Assembly: GCA_048621635.1 (NCBI GenBank)
Contig: JBMCWH010000001.1
Location: forward strand, 6,757 to 70,756
Length of the DNA: 64,000 nucleotides
Direction: 5' to 3'
Source: JBMCWH01 sp048621635
Lineage (GTDB): Bacteria > Patescibacteriota > WWE3 > JAUXAW01 > JAYEID01
Positions 59,325 to 64,000 of this stretch are shown piece after piece (positions within the stretch are counted from its first letter, which is position 1; each line of letters opens with the position of its first letter). Below the pieces are notes generated by a model. That model worked only from the letters and a program-made list of their open reading frames with translations. It was not told the origin of the DNA and ran no database searches. A program made the translations under genes and the position numbers.

Positions 59325-59426
59325 ATGAAAAGTGAAAAAAGGTTATATCACATAATCACATACGGTTGCCAAATGAACCCTCCTACGCATAAAGCTACGG
59401 AGGACGGGAAGGGAGGTGCTTATTAA
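59325..59426 (+). pseudogene. 33-codon stub of the miaB 5' end
   Basis: ATG AAA AGT GAA... encodes MKSEKRLYHIITYGCQMN followed by PPTHKATEDGKGGAY and a stop. HIITYGCQMN repeats the MiaB N-terminal motif WIYTYGCQMN of the following gene. A 21-nt exact direct repeat (59360-59380 region and 59460-59480 region, spanning codons TYGCQMN) flanks the intervening DNA, which holds a CCTCC...GGAGG hairpin. The stop lies 1 nt before the real miaB ATG. It reads as the original miaB start, cut off by a local duplication or insertion. Confidence 0.65.
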
Positions 59427-59427
59427 A

Positions 59428-60537
59428 ATGGGAGTTAAGAACAATTGTTATTGGATATATACATACGGTTGCCAAATGAACGAAGCAGATTCGTTATGGT
59501 TAGAAAAGATTTTTAAACACTGCGATTATCGGAAAGCCACTTCTCTAGAAAATGCGGATGTTGTTTTAATTAATACTTGTTCTGTTCGGCAGGCTGCTGA
59601 AGATAAAGTCTACGGGCTTGCGCCAAAAATTCAAGAATTTAAAATTAAAAATTCAAATTTGAAAATTATTCTTACTGGCTGCATGGTTGGATCGGCAACA
59701 GGTAAGCGAAGAAGGATGAAATTAGCTTCATTGAAAGAACGAATACCCTGGGTCGATTATTTTATCTCCCCTGACACTATTTTCAAAAATTTACCTCAAA
59801 TACTGAACAATACTGAAAAATCAATTCACCCTGCCTTGCAAAAACCACAAGGTGTGGTTGTGGAAGAAACTGAAAAAGGCAAGGGAGCTTACGTTCCAAT
59901 TATGAGAGGATGCAACAATTTTTGTTCTTATTGTGTTGTCCCTTACGCACGCGGGGAGGAAAAATACCGGAAATTCGAGGATGTTGTCCAAGACGTCAAA
60001 AATTTGGTCAAAAAAGGAGTTAAATCAGTTACCCTACTAGGGCAAAATGTAAACTCCTACCCAAACTTTGCAAAGCTGTTAAAAAAACTACACACCATCA
60101 AAGTTTTAGAAGAAATCTGGTTTATAACCTCCAATCCTTGGGATTTTCCGGAAGAGTTAATAGATGTCTTAGCTTTACCCAAAATACGCAAGTACCTACA
60201 CCTAGCAGTTCAATCTGGTGACGACGAAATTCTAAGAAAGATGAATAGGCCCTACACGGCTAATGAGTATAAAGAACTTGTTAAGCGCATACGCAAAAAA
60301 GTACCGGAAATGAAGTTTGGTACTGATCTTTTAGTAGGGTTTCCAGACGAAACAAAAAAACAATTTGAAAATACGGTAAAACTGGTCAAGGATGTGGGAT
60401 TTGAGAACGCTTTTATCGCTATGTACTCCCCGCGACCAGGTACAGCTGCAGCTGAAAACTACGAAGATAACGTTCCTCGCCAAGAAAAGAAAAGACGCCA
60501 CCATAAACTTAGCAAAATAATAGAAACTGGACAGTAA
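59428..60537 (+). CDS. miaB: tRNA methylthiotransferase MiaB-like, without TRAM domain
   Basis: Radical-SAM enzyme that adds a methylthio group to i6A37 of tRNA. 369 aa from ATG 59428 (GGGAGGTG 9 nt upstream). N-terminal MTTase domain with three cluster-II cysteines (TYGCQMNEADS, INTCSVRQAAEDKVYGL, ILTGCMVG), radical-SAM motif RGCNNFCSYCVVPYARG (CxxxCxxC), VTLLGQNVNSY, and YTANEYKELVKRIRKKVPEMKFGTDLLVGFPDET. The protein stops at HHKLSKIIETGQ, where most relatives continue for about 60 residues with the RNA-binding TRAM domain. Its partner MiaA is at 53.4 kb. Convergent with recX, 5 nt apart. Confidence 0.9.
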   Translation: MGVKNNCYWIYTYGCQMNEADSLWLEKIFKHCDYRKATSLENADVVLINTCSVRQAAEDKVYGLAPKIQEFKIKNSNLKIILTGCMVGSATGKRRRMKLASLKERIPWVDYFISPDTIFKNLPQILNNTEKSIHPALQKPQGVVVEETEKGKGAYVPIMRGCNNFCSYCVVPYARGEEKYRKFEDVVQDVKNLVKKGVKSVTLLGQNVNSYPNFAKLLKKLHTIKVLEEIWFITSNPWDFPEELIDVLALPKIRKYLHLAVQSGDDEILRKMNRPYTANEYKELVKRIRKKVPEMKFGTDLLVGFPDETKKQFENTVKLVKDVGFENAFIAMYSPRPGTAAAENYEDNVPRQEKKRRHHKLSKIIETGQ

Positions 60538-60542
60538 ATAGG

Positions 60543-61205
60543 TTACGAATAGTCTTCAAAAAATTTCTCTAACACCTGATTAACAATATCCCAAGAAAAC
60601 CCTCTACGCACTAAAAGTTTAGACAGTTTCTCTCGCTGCTCATTTTTCGAGAGAGCTTTATACCGCGACCTTTTCTTTTCCAACAAAGACCGCGCCCAAG
60701 CAAGCTCGTCGTCCTGCGTATATTTAACAAGCTCTGTCTTTATTGTCTGCCTATCTACACCTTTCTTAAATAACTCGCTCTTCAGCAAGTATTTTCCTCG
60801 AGGCTTAAACTGAATACGCTGCTTAACCCACCAAGAAGCAAATTCAGAATCGTCAACATAGCCTAAATCGCTTAATTTATCCAAAACACGTTCAATCAAC
60901 GCTTCTTTGTTAACTTGTTCAACTGTTTCTTTTTTCAGCTTCCTTACTTTCTTCCAAAGATTATTACGAATCTCCTGACGGGAGCGCGGTCGGTAAGAAA
61001 GAAAATGACAAGCTTTATCAAACAATTTTTTTTCCAAATCTTTCTCAACAATTCTCGAAATCTCCTCTTCCGTAAGGTTTTTTCCCTCTTTCAAATTTTC
61101 AGAAAAAACAAATTCTTTATCCACACCAAAAGCAAACTCCCCGTCTAAATAAATATTGCACCTGCCTTTGTTTGTTTTCTGGGAGGCGATCTTGCTAATT
61201 TTCAT
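60543..61205 (-). CDS. recX: Regulatory protein RecX
   Basis: 220 aa, three-helix repeats: LFDKACHFLSYRPRSRQEIRNNLWKK, VLDKLSDLGYVDDSEFASWWVKQRIQFKPRGKYLLKSELFKKGVDRQTI, and LARSLLEKKRSRYKALSKNEQREKLSKLLVRRGFSWDIVNQVLEKF. The N-terminal part (CNIYLDGEFAFGVDKEFVFSENLKEGKNLTEEEI) is typical of the longer RecX form. It binds RecA filaments and limits RecA activity. It is 41 nt downstream of recA, the usual pairing. Confidence 0.93.
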   Translation of the reverse strand: MKISKIASQKTNKGRCNIYLDGEFAFGVDKEFVFSENLKEGKNLTEEEISRIVEKDLEKKLFDKACHFLSYRPRSRQEIRNNLWKKVRKLKKETVEQVNKEALIERVLDKLSDLGYVDDSEFASWWVKQRIQFKPRGKYLLKSELFKKGVDRQTIKTELVKYTQDDELAWARSLLEKKRSRYKALSKNEQREKLSKLLVRRGFSWDIVNQVLEKFFEDYS

Positions 61206-61246
61206 TAACTTTTTAGCTGTTGGAGTAATTCAAGCAGCAAGGAGTA

Positions 61247-62314
61247 TTATTCTTCCTCGACATCTTCTTCACTTTTCTCCTCAGGTCCTACTCCCATCTC
61301 GATAGGTATACCTTTTTCTCTCGCTTGTTCTTTAATTTTTTCTTCTATTTCCTCAGCAAGTTCTGGGTTTTCTATTAAGTATTTTTTTACGTTTTCCCTT
61401 CCTTGCCCAAGTTTTTCCTCCCCGTAAGAATACCAGGAACCCGCTTTTTCAACGATTTCCATTTCCACACCCACGTCTAAAAGTGCTCCTTCCTGTGAAA
61501 TCCCTTTGCCATACATAATATCAAACTCAGCAGTTCTGAAGGGCGGGGCGACTTTATTTTTAACTATTTTGACTTTTACTCTGCGTCCTACATCTTCGTC
61601 ACCTTCCGAAATTTTTCCTCGTGGGCGGATGTCTATCCGCACTGAGGACCAAAATTTTAGAGCCCGGCCTCCCGGTGTTGTTTCTGGGTTACCGAACATT
61701 ACCCCAATCTTCATTCGCAACTGATTAATAAAAAGAACAATAGTTTTTGATTGTCCGATTGCCCCACCTAACTTGCGTAAAGCTTGGCTCATCAATCGAG
61801 CTTGCAGTCCAACGTGTTGATCTCCCATCTCTCCTTCTATTTCCGCCCGTGGAACCAACGCAGCTACAGAATCAACTGCCACCACGTCTAGTGCGCCAGA
61901 ACGAACTAACCGTTCGGTAATTTCTAAAGCTTGCTCGCCGGTATCTGGTTGAGAAACAAGTAGCTCTTCCACATCAACTCCTAGGTTTTTAGAATAACCA
62001 GGATCCAAAGCGTGTTCAGCGTCCACAAAAGCAGCTGAACCGCCCATCTTTTGCGCTTCAGCAACAACATGCAAAGCCAAAGTGGTTTTCCCCGAACCTT
62101 CGGGACCAAAAATTTCCACAATCCTGCCCCGCGGAATACCGCCTACACCCAATGCCAAATCTAAAGAAATACAACCAGTTGGAATTACATCCACACCTTC
62201 CAAGGAACGGTTCTCTCCCAACCGCATAATAGATCCCTTACCAAACTGACTCTCGATCCCTTCGATTGCTGTTTCTAAAGCTTCAGTTTTTCCTGATTCT
62301 TTTTCTTTTGCCAT
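61247..62314 (-). CDS. recA: Recombinase RecA
   Basis: 355 aa from ATG 62314 (MAKEKESGKTEALETAIEGIESQFGKGSIMRLGE); the 12 codons before it are unlike RecA and AAGGA precedes the ATG. Walker A GPEGSGKTTLALH, VVAVDSVAALVPRAEIEGEMGD, the L1/L2 loops (QALRKLGGAIGQSKTIVLFINQLRMKIGVMFGNPETTPGGRALKFWSSVRIDIRP), and the C-terminal domain with a Glu-rich tail. Catalyses strand exchange and would drive any SOS response; no LexA gene or LexA box is seen nearby. Confidence 0.98.
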   Translation of the reverse strand: MAKEKESGKTEALETAIEGIESQFGKGSIMRLGENRSLEGVDVIPTGCISLDLALGVGGIPRGRIVEIFGPEGSGKTTLALHVVAEAQKMGGSAAFVDAEHALDPGYSKNLGVDVEELLVSQPDTGEQALEITERLVRSGALDVVAVDSVAALVPRAEIEGEMGDQHVGLQARLMSQALRKLGGAIGQSKTIVLFINQLRMKIGVMFGNPETTPGGRALKFWSSVRIDIRPRGKISEGDEDVGRRVKVKIVKNKVAPPFRTAEFDIMYGKGISQEGALLDVGVEMEIVEKAGSWYSYGEEKLGQGRENVKKYLIENPELAEEIEEKIKEQAREKGIPIEMGVGPEEKSEEDVEEE

Positions 62315-62366
62315 TGTCCTTAAAGTAGCACAGATATAGCGGGCAATCAACTGAAAAATTCAATCT

Positions 62367-62759
62367 TCACTCACTTAAAGTAGTAAACTGGTACACAGTT
62401 CTCCCTGCTTTATTATCCAACTTTATTCTGTAGTAATAGGTGGTTTGCGATTGTAAATTTTCAATCTTTATCCGGTGAGCCTTTCTTTTTTTCTCTTCCG
62501 GAGCAAATCTGTTTAAGCTGTTCGGATCAGTACCATAAAGCAAACCCCCCGCAACCTCCCTTTTTGTCTCCCAAACAATAGTCACCGAGTTGGGAGTGAG
62601 TCCCTGAATACGATGATTTCTGGTTTGCGCTAAATCCCGTGCATAACTTAAATAATTGTAACCTTGAGGAATAAATTTATAAGTTGCAAATACCAAGCCT
62701 GCTACGGGCAAAAGAAAAAGAAATGTTTTTAAACCTTTCCTCGCTTCTACCGAATTCAT
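62367..62759 (-). CDS. Membrane-anchored fibronectin type III-like protein
   Basis: 130 aa. N-terminal membrane segment (about 10-27, LKTFLFLLPVAGLVFATYKF), then one FN3-like domain similar to the N-terminal domain of purple acid phosphatases: RIQGLTPNSVTIVWETKREVAGGLLYGTDPNSLNRFAPEEKKRKAHRIKIENLQSQTTYYYRIKLDNKAGRTVYQFTT. No enzymatic domain follows. It lies 6 nt downstream of the cohesin/dockerin gene and is probably exported with it. Confidence 0.8.
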   Translation of the reverse strand: MNSVEARKGLKTFLFLLPVAGLVFATYKFIPQGYNYLSYARDLAQTRNHRIQGLTPNSVTIVWETKREVAGGLLYGTDPNSLNRFAPEEKKRKAHRIKIENLQSQTTYYYRIKLDNKAGRTVYQFTTLSE

Positions 62760-62765
62760 AATCGG

Positions 62766-63935
62766 CTAGGAGCCGCTTTTACCATAATTGGCAACTGCAA
62801 GCAGAACATCAAGCATGTCAACCTTGCCATCAAAATTAATGTCCGGAGAATAGATCTTTGACTCAGGGAAAGCCTCTACTGAACCGTTGTAACGAGAAAT
62901 AATCGTTACAATATCTGCCATGTCAATCTTCCCTGCCGAGTCACCAGAATCATTCACATTACCCCCCAAGAGAACATCGAAAGTCAGATTGTCCTTATTT
63001 TCAAGAGGTATACTAATATTTTCTAAACTACGGGGGAGAAATTTATCTACACTTGCAGTCACTGTGTAAGTCCCTGAAGGCAGGGAAAATGAAGCTTGCC
63101 CACTAAAATAATCTGTAGCTGCACTACGCTCAAGTTTGACAGTTTTTGACTTACCACCTACACTAAGATGACAATCAACCGTGGATACTTTCTCGATAGG
63201 AACATTCCTATCTTCTTCGTTAACCTGCTCTAACCTTATTCCAACTGGAATCTCTACACCACCAGTAACTGCTATATCTAAGGGTTTAGTACCAGCAAGA
63301 ACATCTACAATTTGCTCATCAGAATCAGCACTCTCATAAGCGAATGCGTTACTATCAGCAAAATCATTACTATCCTCACTAAATTGAAAATCAATAGTAG
63401 TTTGACCGCCGCGTTCCAAAGCTTTGAAAGAAAGTGTAGATAAAACCTCTAGGGGAAGAGCTTGCGCTTCCGTAACAGAATCACTCGCATAATCAAAAGT
63501 CACCGCCCCAAAAGCAATTTCACCCGAAGCGTTAGCTTCCTCAACTACCTTATCCTTAGCAAATTCTCCCTCCCCAACCACAGGAACAAAGGTTGCAAAA
63601 TTACCTCCTGATCCCTCCTGAACATCTATTAACTCCAGTACTGTTTCATCAAAGTTCAGTACAATATCTACAGCACTTAAAGGAGTATCCGTATATAATG
63701 CTATTGGAACGTCAAAAATCTCTCCTTGACCTACTGACACTTTTCCTTCCTCACTTGCTGCGGGAGAACTTAAAACAAGTTCCACAGAACCTTGTTCTCC
63801 TGCAGCTTTTTTCCGGACATCTTGCCTTTGCTGAAGATAAGCAGCCACACCAATAATAGAAAACAATAAAAATCCAAAAACTAAGAAAGGGCGAACAAAT
63901 TCGTTATTTTTTAGCGTGGGCAAGAAATTCATCAA
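62766..63935 (-). CDS. Surface protein with cohesin-like and dockerin-like domains
   Basis: 389 aa. Membrane segment at about 15-33 (FVRPFLVFGFLLFSIIGVAAYL), then a cohesin-like domain (about 48-195: VSVGQGEIFDVPIALYTDTPLSAVDIVLNFDETVLELIDVQEG..FGAVTFDY..LSTLSFKALERGGQTTIDF), a carboxypeptidase-regulatory-like beta domain (about 240-325), and a C-terminal dockerin type I repeat pair with calcium-loop residues (NVNDSGDSAGKIDMADIVTIISRYNG and DINFDGKVDMLDVLLAVANYG). Having both partners of a cohesin-dockerin pair in one chain suggests self-assembly on the cell surface, which is inferred. Co-oriented with the FN3 gene and recA. Confidence 0.82.
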   Translation of the reverse strand: MMNFLPTLKNNEFVRPFLVFGFLLFSIIGVAAYLQQRQDVRKKAAGEQGSVELVLSSPAASEEGKVSVGQGEIFDVPIALYTDTPLSAVDIVLNFDETVLELIDVQEGSGGNFATFVPVVGEGEFAKDKVVEEANASGEIAFGAVTFDYASDSVTEAQALPLEVLSTLSFKALERGGQTTIDFQFSEDSNDFADSNAFAYESADSDEQIVDVLAGTKPLDIAVTGGVEIPVGIRLEQVNEEDRNVPIEKVSTVDCHLSVGGKSKTVKLERSAATDYFSGQASFSLPSGTYTVTASVDKFLPRSLENISIPLENKDNLTFDVLLGGNVNDSGDSAGKIDMADIVTIISRYNGSVEAFPESKIYSPDINFDGKVDMLDVLLAVANYGKSGS

Positions 63936-64000
63936 GTTAGATTTATAATAACGTAGCGCTAAAGATTTGCCAAGACGGAAAAAGCTAATCCAAAAGCACC

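Noticed and set aside
59631..59672. Word-type insertion in miaB (AATTTAAAATTAAAAATTC units)
   Set aside because: The coded loop IQEFKIKNSNLKIILTG has normal length and sense for MiaB; AT-rich lysine/asparagine codons explain the pattern, so it is not counted as an insertion.
1..64000. Recoding of TGA as glycine, known in some Patescibacteria
   Set aside because: TGA ends several genes here (for example pilM and the gene at 15631) and does not interrupt conserved frames.

Overview
This window looks like the chromosome of a small, streamlined bacterium of the Candidate Phyla Radiation (Patescibacteria), most probably a Microgenomates-type lineage. That placement is inferred from content, not from a phylogeny. 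The support is: compact versions of core proteins (IF-2 without its N-terminal extension, AlaS without its C-terminal domain, a short HrcA, MiaB without TRAM); a PilM/PilN/PilO set split over two loci, with a baseplate-J-like membrane protein beside pilM; and DUF3048, DUF4446, YkuK-type and cohesin/dockerin proteins. The genetic code looks standard, because TGA ends several genes. There is no phage, IS element, CRISPR array, tRNA or rRNA operon that I can see.

Layout. 1-7.8 kb (minus): rpoC (3' part off the window), rpoB, mltG, mscL, ruvX. 8.2-10.2 kb (plus): an EF-Tu-domain-II-like protein, a TrpR-like regulator and a RecD-like helicase. 10.4-25.8 kb (minus): baseplate-J-like protein, pilM, alaS, two small envelope proteins, RodZ-like, ftsK, RNase J, family-4 UDG, a Lon-type AAA+ protein without protease domain, pnp, rpsO. 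26-31.5 kb: dnaJ-like (plus), infB and nusA (minus), ychF and a NADAR protein (plus). 32.2-35.9 kb (minus): hrcA-grpE-dnaK-holin-like operon with a CIRCE-like operator. 36-43.9 kb: murJ (minus); rpsT-pilN-pilO-small membrane protein (plus); recJ, secF, secD and an AbrB-like protein (minus). 44.2-49.4 kb: an orphan gene, a winged-HTH/nucleotidyltransferase-DUF3048-DUF4446 operon, a small coiled-coil protein, a frameshifted small-gene remnant and nrnA. 49.5-50 kb: RNase P RNA (minus). 50.2-55.5 kb: ssb (plus); comM, AI-2E transporter, miaA, ykuK-like and a DUF5667-like protein (minus). 55.6-60.5 kb (plus): two tiny membrane proteins, rny, ymdB, HU, miaB. 60.5-64 kb (minus): recX, recA, an FN3 protein and a cohesin/dockerin protein.

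Functional themes: transcription and its coupling to translation (rpoBC, nusA, infB), RNA turnover (RNase J, RNase Y, PNPase, NrnA, RNase P, YmdB), DNA repair and recombination (RecA, RecX, RecJ, RuvX, UDG, RecD-like, SSB), protein quality control (HrcA/GrpE/DnaK/DnaJ, Lon AAA+), envelope and pilus biogenesis (MurJ, MltG, RodZ-like, SecDF, PilMNO).

The most unusual feature is a family of dispersed mosaic 'word' sequences in the intergenic regions. Short degenerate units occur in a roughly fixed order. Copies share exact blocks of 16-23 nt and differ by whole units. The same words appear in frame inside alaS and miaA, and probably inside recJ. A second oddity is the miaB 5' end, where a 21-nt direct repeat flanks a segment that supplies a new Shine-Dalgarno sequence and start codon, leaving a 33-codon stub of the old start upstream. 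Several genes (pilM, RecD-like, ychF, recJ, nrnA, perhaps rpsO and murJ) have a -10 box 5-7 nt before the start codon, as expected for leaderless mRNAs.
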